Source: Aureisphaera galaxeae
GTDB lineage: Bacteria > Bacteroidota > Bacteroidia > Flavobacteriales > Flavobacteriaceae
Assembly: GCF_028561275.1 (NCBI RefSeq)
Contig: NZ_JAQQTF010000004.1
Span: 310,001 to 374,000 of the forward strand
Direction: 5' to 3'
DNA: 64,000 nucleotides
A model generated the notes under the pieces. It was not told the origin of the DNA and did no database searches. It saw nothing but the letters and a program-made list of their open reading frames with translations. This document shows, in pieces, positions 51,189-60,098 of the stretch (position 1 is its first letter; each line of letters opens with the position of its first letter). The translations under genes and the position numbers were made by a program.

Positions 51189-51503
51189 ATGTTACAGTCG
51201 ATTGTACATTATTCCCTGCATTTATGGGTGCCGGGAGTGTTGGCGTATGTGTTTTTCAGAAAACACTGGAAGAGGGCTTGGTTACTTATGGTACTGACCA
51301 TGGTGATCGATCTGGATCATCTTATGGCTTCCCCTATTTTCGATCCAAATCGCTGCAGTATTAATTTCCACCCACTGCATACGTATTGGGCGCTTGCCAT
51401 TTATGTGTTGCTACTATTCTTCAGAAAAACAAGAGTCATAGGACTGGGGCTGGTATTGCATATCATAGCGGATAGCATTGACTGTCTTTGGATGCAATCG
51501 TAG
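51189..51503 (+). CDS. DUF6122 family membrane protein
   Basis: 104 residues, three to four membrane helices. MLQSIVHYSLHLWVPGVLAY, IDLDHLMASPIFDPNRCSINFHPLHTYWA and LHIIADSIDCLW match DUF6122, a family with conserved His/Asp residues suggestive of a membrane hydrolase-like site. Overlaps the next gene by 16 bases. Confidence 0.82.
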   Translation: MLQSIVHYSLHLWVPGVLAYVFFRKHWKRAWLLMVLTMVIDLDHLMASPIFDPNRCSINFHPLHTYWALAIYVLLLFFRKTRVIGLGLVLHIIADSIDCLWMQS

Positions 51504-52918
51504 AATTAAATCCTTCAAAATTTCATACCTTTCTGTATCCAAATACACCTACGATTTTGAAGGAACTCATAGACAACCAACGATGGTTTTTTAATACCCA
51601 TACAACCAAAGATATACGCTTCCGTTTGCAACAATTGAGGACGTTGAAACGTGCTTTGAAAGCAAACGAACAACTCCTTTATGATGCTATTTATGCCGAT
51701 TTCAAGAAGTCGGAATTCGATACCTATGCGACCGAATTGGCACTGGTTTATCATGATATTGATGATGCTGTTAAGAACCTGCACAAATGGTCGAGAAAAA
51801 AGAAAGTAAAAACCAATCTGGTAAACTTTCCTGCTAAGAGTTACGTGATACCACAACCTTTGGGCGTGGCATTGGTCATTGGGGCTTGGAACTATCCCTA
51901 TCAATTATCCCTAGCACCTGTAGTGGCTGCCATGGCCGCTGGTTGTACAATCGTATTGAAGCCCAGTGAAATTCCTTCTGGGACCTCTGCCACCATGAAA
52001 AAGGTCATTTCTGAACACTTTTCTGAAGAATACTTCGCTGTAGTGGAAGGAGGAGTTCCGGAGACTACGGAATTGTTGAAACAGAAATTCGATAAGATCT
52101 TCTTCACCGGCAGCACCTTTGTAGGCAAGATAATTTACAAAGCTGCTGCGGAGCATCTTACCCCAGTGACATTGGAACTCGGTGGAAAAAGCCCGGCCTT
52201 TGTTACGGAAGATTGTAATTTGAAGATGGCCGTAAAACGTCTTGTTTGGGGTAAATTCCTGAATGGAGGACAAACCTGTATCTCTCCCGATTATATCCTC
52301 GTACATCGTTCCATTGAACAGCGCTTCTTAGAACTCACCAAGGCAGAGATTGAAAAGGAGCATTATAGTGTAGAGAACGGAAATTACGTTCAGATCATTA
52401 ACGATCGAAATGTGGAACGATTGCAAAAAATGATTGATCCGGAAAAAGTATATCATGGCGGAGAAGTAGATGAGGAAGAACGTATCATTTCACCTACCGT
52501 CATGCACAATGTCACTTTCGGTGATGCTGTGATGCAAGAGGAAATATTTGGGCCAATTATGCCAGTAATCGCCTATGACTCCTTAGATGAAGCGGTAAAC
52601 AAGGTAATCGATTTGCCCAAGCCGTTGTCTTGCTATGTGTTTACCAATAGTAAAAAAGCTAAGAACAAGGTGTTGAATGAAATTCTCTTTGGCGGTGGCG
52701 GCGTGAATGAGAATGTCGTGCATATTGCTAATCCCAACTTGCCGTTTGGAGGCGTGGGTACCAGTGGAATGGGTAGTTATCATGGGGAAGATGGTTTTCG
52801 TGCTTTTTCTCACTACAAAAGTATTATAGAGAAAACAACCCTGTTCGAATTGCCACTGAAGTACTATCCACATACGCCCAGAAAACTATGGTGGATCAAA
52901 CAATTCTTTAAATTTTAG
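51488..52918 (+). CDS. Aldehyde dehydrogenase family protein
   Basis: 476 residues. ALDH landmarks: GAWNYPYQLSLAPVVAAMAAG (about 120-140), FTGSTFVGK (about 208-216), catalytic Glu in VTLELGGKSP (about 228-237), and catalytic Cys in NGGQTCISPDY (about 259-269). The shape without an N-terminal extension and with a C-terminal hydrophobic tail resembles fatty-aldehyde dehydrogenases of the ALDH3 group. Oxidises an aldehyde with NAD(P). Confidence 0.93.
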   Translation: MDAIVELNPSKFHTFLYPNTPTILKELIDNQRWFFNTHTTKDIRFRLQQLRTLKRALKANEQLLYDAIYADFKKSEFDTYATELALVYHDIDDAVKNLHKWSRKKKVKTNLVNFPAKSYVIPQPLGVALVIGAWNYPYQLSLAPVVAAMAAGCTIVLKPSEIPSGTSATMKKVISEHFSEEYFAVVEGGVPETTELLKQKFDKIFFTGSTFVGKIIYKAAAEHLTPVTLELGGKSPAFVTEDCNLKMAVKRLVWGKFLNGGQTCISPDYILVHRSIEQRFLELTKAEIEKEHYSVENGNYVQIINDRNVERLQKMIDPEKVYHGGEVDEEERIISPTVMHNVTFGDAVMQEEIFGPIMPVIAYDSLDEAVNKVIDLPKPLSCYVFTNSKKAKNKVLNEILFGGGGVNENVVHIANPNLPFGGVGTSGMGSYHGEDGFRAFSHYKSIIEKTTLFELPLKYYPHTPRKLWWIKQFFKF

Positions 52919-52994
52919 AAAAAAATAAAAAAAGTGTCCCTTTTATGGATACCTATCGCGTCTTAGCTATAGAAACTTTAAAAAACGAACAATT

Positions 52995-53342
52995 ATGAAA
53001 GATTTTATGATGATTTTCATCGGTCCCGATTACGGGGATTTGGGGCTTTCCCCAGAAGAGATGCAAGGTAGAATGGGCAAGTGGTTTACTTGGCACGAAA
53101 AAATGACCGAGCAAGGCATTGTTAAAGAAGGAAATGCCCTAACCGCTCAGGTACGTCGTGTTACGGGAAAAGATCGAACAGTTACCGATGTGCCTTCTGC
53201 CGAAATCAAAGAATTGGTAGGTGGGTATTATGTGATACAGGCAAAAGACTTTGACGAGGTAGAACAGATAGCACAGGACTTTCCCGATTACGATTTGGGA
53301 GGTACCGTGGAGATTCGTGAAATCATGGTGTTCGATCAGTAA
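52995..53342 (+). CDS. YCII-related domain protein
   Basis: 115 residues. KDFMMIFIGPDYGDLGLSPEEMQGRMGKWFTWHEKMTEQGIVKEGNALT followed by GGYYVIQAKDFDEVEQIAQDFP is the YCII/DGPF type. It overlaps the ECF sigma gene by one base. In many bacteria such genes are linked to ECF42-type sigma factors and are their likely targets. Confidence 0.88.
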   Translation: MKDFMMIFIGPDYGDLGLSPEEMQGRMGKWFTWHEKMTEQGIVKEGNALTAQVRRVTGKDRTVTDVPSAEIKELVGGYYVIQAKDFDEVEQIAQDFPDYDLGGTVEIREIMVFDQ

Positions 53343-54583
53343 TGGAACCCAAACTCATAGACCATCTTTTCCGTCATCATTATGGGAAGATGGTCTCTGT
53401 GTTAACGCGAATTTTTGGTCTCGCCCATATAGAGACCATCGAGGATGCTGTGCAAGATGCTTTCGTGAAAGCGACGGTTTCATGGACGCATACTATGCCC
53501 GACAATCCGGAAGCATGGCTTACCCAAGCTGCGAAGAATCGGGTACTGGATATTTTCAGGAAGCTAAAGACGCACAAGAAGCATGTGCCTCAATTGTCTA
53601 CTGGGCCCAGTGCCATAGCCCTCAGTGATTTGTTTTTGGATACGGAGATTGAAGACAGTCAATTACGGATGATCTTCACAGCCTGTCACCCACAATTGGA
53701 TCCTAGGGACCGTATCGCGTTTGCCTTGAAGACGGTTTCTGGATTCAGTATCAAGGAGATCGCCTCTGCCTTATTAACCAAGGAGGATAGTATTAAGAAG
53801 CGGATTCAACGGGCACGAAAGGCCATTAAGAAGAAAGACATCCGTTTTGCGATTCCTCAAGGAAAGGAATTGCCAGAACGTAATGATAGTGTGCTGGAAG
53901 TGGTATACCTCATATTCAATGAAGGATTTCATTCTAACAGAAAGGACATGCTAGTACGAAAGGATTTGTGTGGCGAGGCACTGCGTTTATGTCAATTGAT
54001 TTTGAAAAGGGAAGCCACTCGATCTCCAGAAGGCTATGCATTATTGGCGCTCATGTGTTTTCATGCGGCACGATTAGACAGTAAGATAAACGATGCTAAT
54101 GAGATCATAGATTTAAGGCATCAGGACCGATCTAAATGGCATTTTCCACTTGTGAAATTAGGAAATCATGCGATGGTTCGAGCGGTAGAGGATGATGTGT
54201 ATTCGCATTACCATTATGAAGCTGCGATTGCTGCAGAGCATATCAAGGCACGTTCTTTCGAGGAGACCAATTGGGAGGCTATTTTTAAATGGTATGAGGC
54301 GTTGTATGCCATACAGCCTAGTCCGAGTGTAGCTTTAAATATGGTAATGACACAGATACAACGGGGTAATTTTGAAGATGCCAAGGAACGGCTTCAGCAA
54401 ATTGAACCGGCAGATTTAGAACAGCGTTCCTATTTGTATTATGGTACCTATGCAGAGTACTATCAGTTACAGGGAGAGCGGAAAAAAGCGGTATCTTGTA
54501 TGGAGTTGGCCTTATTGGCCGTTCAAAACGATGCCGAACGAAAATACCTGGAGCGGAAGAAGGAGGCTCTTTTGGAGATGTAG
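53342..54583 (+). CDS. ECF42-type RNA polymerase sigma factor with long C-terminal extension
   Basis: 413 residues. Sigma region 2 (IETIEDAVQDAFVKATVSW, about 25-50) and region 4 (GFSIKEIASALLTKEDSIKKRIQRARKAIKKK, about 137-168) precede a roughly 220-residue helical extension (DUF6596/TPR-like) with PEGYALLALMCFHAARLDS and YLYYGTYAEYYQLQGERKKAVSCMELAL. Such sigma factors lack a cognate anti-sigma factor; the extension is regulatory. Paired with the upstream YCII gene. Confidence 0.92.
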   Translation: MEPKLIDHLFRHHYGKMVSVLTRIFGLAHIETIEDAVQDAFVKATVSWTHTMPDNPEAWLTQAAKNRVLDIFRKLKTHKKHVPQLSTGPSAIALSDLFLDTEIEDSQLRMIFTACHPQLDPRDRIAFALKTVSGFSIKEIASALLTKEDSIKKRIQRARKAIKKKDIRFAIPQGKELPERNDSVLEVVYLIFNEGFHSNRKDMLVRKDLCGEALRLCQLILKREATRSPEGYALLALMCFHAARLDSKINDANEIIDLRHQDRSKWHFPLVKLGNHAMVRAVEDDVYSHYHYEAAIAAEHIKARSFEETNWEAIFKWYEALYAIQPSPSVALNMVMTQIQRGNFEDAKERLQQIEPADLEQRSYLYYGTYAEYYQLQGERKKAVSCMELALLAVQNDAERKYLERKKEALLEM

Positions 54584-54944
54584 TTTTTTAGTTTTCAGTT
54601 GGCAGTGACAGTTCTCAGTTTTCACTTGGCAGTATGCAGCTTGTCATCCTGAGCCTGTCGAAGGATGGTTGTGTCAAGGAGTCGAAACGTCGAAGGATGT
54701 TAGGGGTTCAGGGTCCAAGGTTTGCGGGTTTCAAGTTCAAGGTTTAAACAGTTGACAGTCTCAGTTTCCAGCAAACAACCAATGATAAAAATAGTTACAC
54801 CTGCAAAAATTATTGTCAATGCTTCAATTCAACACCTAAACGATTCAACAACCCAACACTTAAAAACCCAACACCCAACACTCAGCACTTAAAACCCAAC
54901 ACTGAAAACTTAAAATCTAACACTAAGCACTTAAAACTTGAAAA
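54584..54944. repeat. Gene-free repeat patch with REP-like element
   Basis: No gene is supported. It opens with CAGTTGGCAGT/CAGTTTTC words, contains a variant repeat unit (54643-54683) with CATCCT/AGGATG inverted arms and an AAGGAGTC end like the 45-bp repeat, and closes with a run of AGCACTTAAAAC/CCCAACAC words (54850-54935), the reverse-strand counterpart of the heptamer array at 45.6 kb. Confidence 0.7.
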
Positions 54945-55313
54945 ATGGCTTACGATCAGTACACCGCAGACCGAATCAAAAACTTTCTAGAAACCCGAAA
55001 GGTAGACTACTATGCCAAATCGATGATGGGAGGATTATTGTTCATGGTCGATGAAAAGATGTTCTGTGGTATTCATTACGATAAGAAGAAACAAACCGAT
55101 CTACTGATGGCCCGTATTGGGGAAGATGCCGCCGAAGAGGCTATGCAGAAGGAAGGATGCCATCCTATGGACTTTACTGGGCGACCCATGAAAGGTTATG
55201 TGTTTGTAACACCGGATGGATACGATAGTGAGGAAGATATGGAGTATTACCTTCAAAAGTGTTTGGACTTCAATCCCTTGGCAAAAGCTAGTAAGAAGCG
55301 GAAGAAGAAATAA
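54945..55313 (+). CDS. TfoX/Sxy N-terminal domain protein
   Basis: 122 residues. YAKSMMGGLLFMVDEKMFCGIHYDKKKQTDLLMARIG is a TfoX_N-like core and GRPMKGYVFVTPDGYDSEEDMEYYLQKCLDFNPL the second half; the tail is Lys-rich (KKRKKK). Second TfoX_N-like protein of the window (the other is at 8745-9083). Specific role unknown. Confidence 0.8.
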   Translation: MAYDQYTADRIKNFLETRKVDYYAKSMMGGLLFMVDEKMFCGIHYDKKKQTDLLMARIGEDAAEEAMQKEGCHPMDFTGRPMKGYVFVTPDGYDSEEDMEYYLQKCLDFNPLAKASKKRKKK

Positions 55314-55334
55314 GCTAACCAACCATTAGAAATC

Positions 55335-55835
55335 ATGAAACCATTCAAAATATTCATTTTCGCCATTTGCATCAGTTATGGAGCGTTGGCTCAAAACACG
55401 TTGACATTAAAGGATAAACAGGAATCTCCAAAGGCTGATTTAGGTTCCATTGCTTGGATGGCCGGACATTGGAAAGGGGAGGCTTTTGGTGGAATTACCG
55501 AAGAGGTATGGACGCCACCTTTAGGAGGCTCCATGATGTGTACCTTCAAATTGGTCGTAAATAACGAAGTGAACTTCTATGAAATCGTAACGATTACAGA
55601 AGAAGAAGGCACTCTAATGCTTCGGCTCAAGCACTTCCATTCCAATTTAAAGGGATGGGAAGAAAAGGATGAAACGGTCGATTTCAAATTGGTAAAAGTG
55701 ACAGAGGATCGCGTGTATTTCGAGGGATTCACTTTTGAACGTGTAAGCGATGACGAAGTGAATTTGTATGTAGTCATTAACGAAGGGGAAGGAAAGGTGG
55801 AAGAAGTGAAATTTAACTACAAGAAGGTAGGATAG
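55335..55835 (+). CDS. DUF6265 exported protein
   Basis: 166 residues. Signal peptide (about 1-19, ending GALAQ). LGSIAWMAGHWKGEAFGGITEEVWTPPLGGSMMCTFKL and LRLKHFHSNLKGWEEKDE follow DUF6265, small beta-barrel proteins of unknown ligand. Follows the TfoX-like gene by 21 bases. Confidence 0.8.
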   Translation: MKPFKIFIFAICISYGALAQNTLTLKDKQESPKADLGSIAWMAGHWKGEAFGGITEEVWTPPLGGSMMCTFKLVVNNEVNFYEIVTITEEEGTLMLRLKHFHSNLKGWEEKDETVDFKLVKVTEDRVYFEGFTFERVSDDEVNLYVVINEGEGKVEEVKFNYKKVG

Positions 55836-55914
55836 GACAATATTCATGAATTCCGAGTGATGATTTCTTGAAATGTTCTAATTTGGATGCGATCAACCAT
55901 TCAAACCGTTCAAT

Positions 55915-56775
55915 TTGCAGCAACGTTACTATGCCCACGACCCAGAAACTCCTTTATCTAATAAGCTTTTATGTATTCTCCTTGGGATCGTTATCATATT
56001 CCTTTTGGCTTATGTTCATGGTATTGTTATTTCTATCAATCCCGTAATTTATCTAAGCTTTGTCATAACCATTGGCTTTGGCTTTATTTTCGGAATACTG
56101 TACCGGGTAATTTCAAAAATCGCGAAGGTTCGAGATTCAAAATTCGTTATCATCTCTGGTCTAGCCATTATGCTGTTGGGGATGTATTTTTCCTGGGGAG
56201 CTTATTTATTGATGCTTTCTGGAGAATTGGAGTATTATTTCCCTTCCTTGGGACTACTATTGTCTCCGGTCTGGGTATTTGGAAGTATAGGTGACCTTTA
56301 CACCTATGGCTCTTGGAGTCTTTTCGGAGGGGCCGTAGTAAATGGAATATTTCTAGGGTTGATTTGGATAGGCGAACTCATCATGGTGCTTTATATGACC
56401 TTTCATGTCTTACGAGCTTATGAGATTGCTCCCTTTAGTCAGCGGTTTAATAAATGGTTCATTAAGTACAAACTTCACGACGAATACCAAAGCCTCGCGG
56501 ACGCGGATATGTTTTTTGAAAAAGAAGGCAATACACTTACCGAAAAAGTAAAGAATTTGGGTAGGGGTCATTCCACACGCTATGGGCGTATATCCATCTT
56601 TTATTTGGAGAATGCAGGAGAAGCTTATTTCTTATATGAGAATGTGGGAAGAGATAGTAAGGGTAAAAAGGAAACGGGGACAGCGGTTATCGATCATTTA
56701 GCCATCCCCAATACCGAGGCTGCCCAACTGATAAAGACTTACTATGGTAAGAAAGAATTTTATTTTGAATATTGA
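55915..56775 (+). CDS. Hypothetical membrane protein
   Basis: 286 residues from a TTG start. Four to five membrane segments (about 16-35, 40-62, 76-95, 108-130, 140-160) are followed by a soluble C-terminal region of about 110 residues with GRISIFYLENAGEAYFLYENVGRDSKGKKETGTAVIDHLAIPN. I recognise no family. It precedes a hypothetical lipoprotein by 12 bases, so an operon is likely. Confidence 0.68.
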   Translation: MQQRYYAHDPETPLSNKLLCILLGIVIIFLLAYVHGIVISINPVIYLSFVITIGFGFIFGILYRVISKIAKVRDSKFVIISGLAIMLLGMYFSWGAYLLMLSGELEYYFPSLGLLLSPVWVFGSIGDLYTYGSWSLFGGAVVNGIFLGLIWIGELIMVLYMTFHVLRAYEIAPFSQRFNKWFIKYKLHDEYQSLADADMFFEKEGNTLTEKVKNLGRGHSTRYGRISIFYLENAGEAYFLYENVGRDSKGKKETGTAVIDHLAIPNTEAAQLIKTYYGKKEFYFEY

Positions 56776-56787
56776 TTTAAACAAAAA

Positions 56788-57705
56788 ATGAAGCGATTAT
56801 TTTTCTTTGGAACAGTACTAGTTATGATACTTAGTTCTTGCGATAAATCCCATTCACAAGAACGCGTAGAAGACCGAATGATGGAATGTATGTATGCAGC
56901 TTATGAAGACAATGGAGCCGAATTTAAGCAAGCCATGAAGGATTTTGAAGCGGAACTTATTCAGGAACAAATAATTCCAGATGGAACGGGAAAAGGGTAT
57001 AGAAGTGTTTACCAAAAGATGGCCGCTGGAGAAGATTTGGGTTTTGGCACGAATCTGTCGTTTACCAAGCTAGTTAGGGGAATTGGTGCTCCCAATATGG
57101 ATTCCATAGAGCTATGTCAATCCCGTATTATGGATATGGATAGCCTATCCTCCGAGGATTCTAAACTGCAAAAGTTATTGAACATAGCAATGGATAACAA
57201 TGTTTCAGATACGGACGCCATGGCTAAAAGTGTCCTGTCCATATTGGATGAGAAAGACTTTGAATTGGATTATTACAAAATGGTAGTCTTCTTTATGGTC
57301 GAAACCATTTCTTATGTAGATGATTCTGGTATCACTCGAAGACTTCCGCCTAAGACTAAGGAACCTGATTACGACCCGAATGATGCATTGGAGATACGTG
57401 TTACCGAAAATGAAGAATTATTTATAGGGGATGAGGACATAGCGCTTTCCAAATTGCGCAGCAAAGTGATCGCTCACATTAAACAAGCTCCATTGAAGTC
57501 TGTTGTTAGTATTGCCAATGATAGACTTGTGCCCTATACCTTCTATATAGCGGTGCAAAATGAAGTGGTAGCCGCTTACAATTTTCTAAGGGACGAGGAA
57601 GCACAGAAGCGGTTTGGAAAGGTGATGAGCGACTTGACCGAAGAAGAACAGAAACTCATTAAAACTGAAATTCCATTAAATTTGGTTGAAAATGTAAATG
57701 AATAA
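56788..57705 (+). CDS. Hypothetical lipoprotein
   Basis: 305 residues. Lipobox LSSC near residue 18. The mature chain is mostly helical and acidic, with two regions: residues 25-190 (MMECMYAAYEDNGAEFKQAMKDFEAE...) and 195-305. No family recognised. Followed three bases later by a DUF1059-like gene. Confidence 0.68.
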   Translation: MKRLFFFGTVLVMILSSCDKSHSQERVEDRMMECMYAAYEDNGAEFKQAMKDFEAELIQEQIIPDGTGKGYRSVYQKMAAGEDLGFGTNLSFTKLVRGIGAPNMDSIELCQSRIMDMDSLSSEDSKLQKLLNIAMDNNVSDTDAMAKSVLSILDEKDFELDYYKMVVFFMVETISYVDDSGITRRLPPKTKEPDYDPNDALEIRVTENEELFIGDEDIALSKLRSKVIAHIKQAPLKSVVSIANDRLVPYTFYIAVQNEVVAAYNFLRDEEAQKRFGKVMSDLTEEEQKLIKTEIPLNLVENVNE

Positions 57706-57708
57706 CTC

Positions 57709-57948
57709 ATGAAAACAATGACTTGCAAACAATTAGGAGGCCCTTGTGATGTAGAATTTAAAGCCGAAACCTTCGAGCAAATGGCCGAACTTAGTAAGCA
57801 ACACGGCATGGAAATGTTTCAAAAAGGGGACGAAGCGCACCTTAACGCTATGAAAGCCATGCGTGAATATGCCCAGAAACCCGGAGCTATGGAAGAATGG
57901 TATGAAGCGAGGCGCAAGGAATTCGAAGCATTACCAGAGGACCAATAG
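57709..57948 (+). CDS. DUF1059-like small protein
   Basis: 79 residues. MKTMTCKQLGGPCDVEFKAETFEQMAELSKQHGMEMFQKGD follows the DUF1059 pattern of two Cys in a TCxxLGxxCD core. It probably binds metal (inference). A terminator follows. Confidence 0.75.
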   Translation: MKTMTCKQLGGPCDVEFKAETFEQMAELSKQHGMEMFQKGDEAHLNAMKAMREYAQKPGAMEEWYEARRKEFEALPEDQ

Positions 57949-57957
57949 CTATTTTAG

Positions 57958-57985
57958 AACCACTTTTTAGGTGGTTTTTCTTTTT
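57958..57985 (+). terminator. Intrinsic terminator
   Basis: AACCAC (57958-57963) and GTGGTT (57971-57976) pair around a seven-base loop, followed by a T-rich tract. Ten bases after the DUF1059-like gene. Confidence 0.8.
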
Positions 57986-58059
57986 CCATATTTTCCCTAA
58001 ATTTCCAAAAGCAAATTCCTAAAAGTATTTGCCTTACTAACCCTATACGATCGTAACGT

Positions 58060-59121
58060 ATGTACACCAGAAAAGTTTTCAAGTTAAAAGACATGGCAAG
58101 ATGGACTCGATTCTCGACCCTCTTGTTTTTTATTATCAGCGCTTCCGTTGTTGGACTCTATCATGTATTAGATCTACATTGGCTCAAAATTCCGTGGACA
58201 CCACTGGCTTTAATAGGTACTGCTGTTGCCTTTGTTATTGGTTTTCAGAATAACTCAGCTTATGGAAGAATTTGGGAAGCCCGTAAAATCTGGGGTGGTA
58301 TTGTAAATACGTCAAGAACCTTTGGGATGTTCGTTCAAGATATGGTGACCAATGAGCATGCCTCCGAAAAACTTTCGGATAAGGAATTGCACGGTGAGGT
58401 AAAAACCCTGACCTATCGCCATATTGCTTGGATGACAGCCCTACGGCACGCCATGCGAGCACCCCGAACTTGGGAAACGGTATTGAACGAGAAAACCAAT
58501 CAGGAGTGGACCAAAATCCTGCAACCGCCAGAAAGGAAATCCACCTTAGAGGATGATCTTAAGCCTTATCTTTCCGAAGAGGACATGAAATATGTATTGA
58601 GCAAGGGGAATAAGCAAACGGCCTTGTTGTACTTGCAGTCCCACCATCTTAGAAGGTTAAAAGAAAAGGGCACCATCTGGGAGTTTTCTTTTTTAGAATT
58701 AGAAGGCGTTCTGGAAGAATTGTTCACATTACAGGGTAAATCCGAACGAATTAAAAACTTCCCATATCCGCGTCATTTCGCTTCCTTGAATCATTATTTC
58801 ATGTGGGTTTTTGTCCTACTATTACCGTTGGCCATCGTACCTCAGTTTGCTGAAATCGGTAGTGAAATAGCAGAAAAAATGCCCATGATCGGAAAATACT
58901 TTATCTGGCTATCCATTCCCTTTTACATTATAGTGGCTTGGGTATTCCATACCATGGAACGTATAGGACGAACTGGGGAAAACCCATTCGAAGGATCGGC
59001 CAATGACGTACCTATTTCGACCATCGCGAGAGGTATTGAAATCGATTTACGCCAAAACCTCGGAGAAACCGATGAAGAAATTCCAGATCAGTTCCCGGTG
59101 ATATACGATACGCAGATGTAG
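58060..59121 (+). CDS. Bestrophin family anion channel-like protein
   Basis: 353 residues. Four membrane segments with the bestrophin pattern: WTRFSTLLFFIISASVVGLYHVL, TAVAFVIGFQNNSAYGRIWEARKIWGGIVNTSR (the NNxxYxRxWExR block, about 60-90), and PRHFASLNHYFMWVFVLLLPLAIV near 230-250. Bacterial homologues form pentameric ion channels. Followed by a repeat patch. Confidence 0.92.
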   Translation: MYTRKVFKLKDMARWTRFSTLLFFIISASVVGLYHVLDLHWLKIPWTPLALIGTAVAFVIGFQNNSAYGRIWEARKIWGGIVNTSRTFGMFVQDMVTNEHASEKLSDKELHGEVKTLTYRHIAWMTALRHAMRAPRTWETVLNEKTNQEWTKILQPPERKSTLEDDLKPYLSEEDMKYVLSKGNKQTALLYLQSHHLRRLKEKGTIWEFSFLELEGVLEELFTLQGKSERIKNFPYPRHFASLNHYFMWVFVLLLPLAIVPQFAEIGSEIAEKMPMIGKYFIWLSIPFYIIVAWVFHTMERIGRTGENPFEGSANDVPISTIARGIEIDLRQNLGETDEEIPDQFPVIYDTQM

Positions 59122-59172
59122 AAGGGTTTCGGGTTTAAGGTTTACGGGTTTCGAGTTCAAGGTTGATGAATC

Positions 59173-59217
59173 GGACTCCGAGTGTTTCGAGGGAAACGAG
59201 AAATGTATCGAGGAGTC
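59173..59217 (+). repeat. 45-bp dispersed intergenic repeat
   Basis: GGACTCCGAGTG end, 20-base middle beginning TTTCGAGGGAAACGAG, then GTATCGAGGAGTC. Same length and ends as copies at 45722 and 59303. Confidence 0.88.
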
Positions 59218-59302
59218 ATTCTGGTTCCAGGTTTACTCGTTCCGAGTTTTGGGTTGATTTGTTGATGTCTTTACTATTGAGTTGTTGAGGTGATGAATCG
59301 AT

Positions 59303-59347
59303 GGACTCCGAGTGGTTCGACTGGAAGGAGTGTTGTATCGAGGAGTC
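59303..59347 (+). repeat. 45-bp dispersed intergenic repeat
   Basis: GGACTCCGAGTG end, 20-base middle beginning GTTCGACTGGAAGGAG, then GTATCGAGGAGTC. Middles of the three 45-bp copies share a CGA near the start and AA-GAG further in, with many changes elsewhere. Confidence 0.88.
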
Positions 59348-59538
59348 GGTTTGCCGTTGATGCGTTGAATCGTTTAACTGTTTAATCGTTGAGATTACTT
59401 CTCGTTTCTCAATGCTCAATAATGAATATTCAATTATCAATCTTCAATGACATAAAGTTTTGTTATATCCTCTCCGTAAAACCCCTTGTTTGCTAAATTA
59501 GCGTAGCGTCCTAACTAACAGCATCTAATAGAACCTAT

Positions 59539-60030
59539 ATGAAGCATCTATTACCACTACTTATCATTATAATACTTTCGTCCTGCAAAGAAAAGAAACC
59601 AGAAGTTATTGTAGCATCGGAAGAAACGACAACCCAAATCGAAACGGAATGGGATATGGAAACGGAAATGGAAAAACTTCGGTTCCTTAAGGAGGTAGAA
59701 TGGCCCAAAGCCTACCGAGAGCAGGATACGGTTTTGTTAGATCGCATCTTGGGCAACGACTTTCAAATGGTTCGGAATGATGGGGAATGGTCCAATAAGG
59801 AAAAGGAGTTGGAATGGATTAAAAACAACGCCATGAACCATGATTTCTTCCGATATGAGATCAAACGATTGGAAGTATTCGAAAATGGAACGGCCATCAT
59901 CGCGGGTACAGGCCATATGGTGAATGGAGGTGATAAAACCGACTACGAATCCAGTAATGTGCTTATCTATCGGGATGGAATTTGGAAAGCAGTGTTGTCC
60001 CATGTGTCTGGCGTACGTAATGTAGACTAA
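59539..60030 (+). CDS. NTF2-like lipoprotein (DUF4440/SnoaL type)
   Basis: 163 residues. Lipobox LSSC at residue 16. The mature part EKLRFLKEVEWPKAYREQDTVLLDRILGNDFQMVRNDGEWSNKEKELEWIKN and DYESSNVLIYRDGIWKAVLSHVSGV match the DUF4440 NTF2-like group. Ligand unknown. Confidence 0.8.
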   Translation: MKHLLPLLIIIILSSCKEKKPEVIVASEETTTQIETEWDMETEMEKLRFLKEVEWPKAYREQDTVLLDRILGNDFQMVRNDGEWSNKEKELEWIKNNAMNHDFFRYEIKRLEVFENGTAIIAGTGHMVNGGDKTDYESSNVLIYRDGIWKAVLSHVSGVRNVD

Positions 60031-60098
60031 GTATAGTAACAAATTGAACTTTATTGTCACTCATAAACAAACCATTGTATAATTAATACGCTTTTCTA

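Larger units (their letters stand above)
59122..59538. repeat. Gene-free repeat patch with two 45-bp repeats
   Basis: No gene is supported. It contains the 45-bp repeats at 59173-59217 and 59303-59347 embedded in word-like DNA (GGTTTACGGGTTTCGAG, GTTGAATCG, CTCAATGCTCAATAATG). 59460-59538 holds the promoter region of the next gene with no clear -7 box. Confidence 0.7.
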
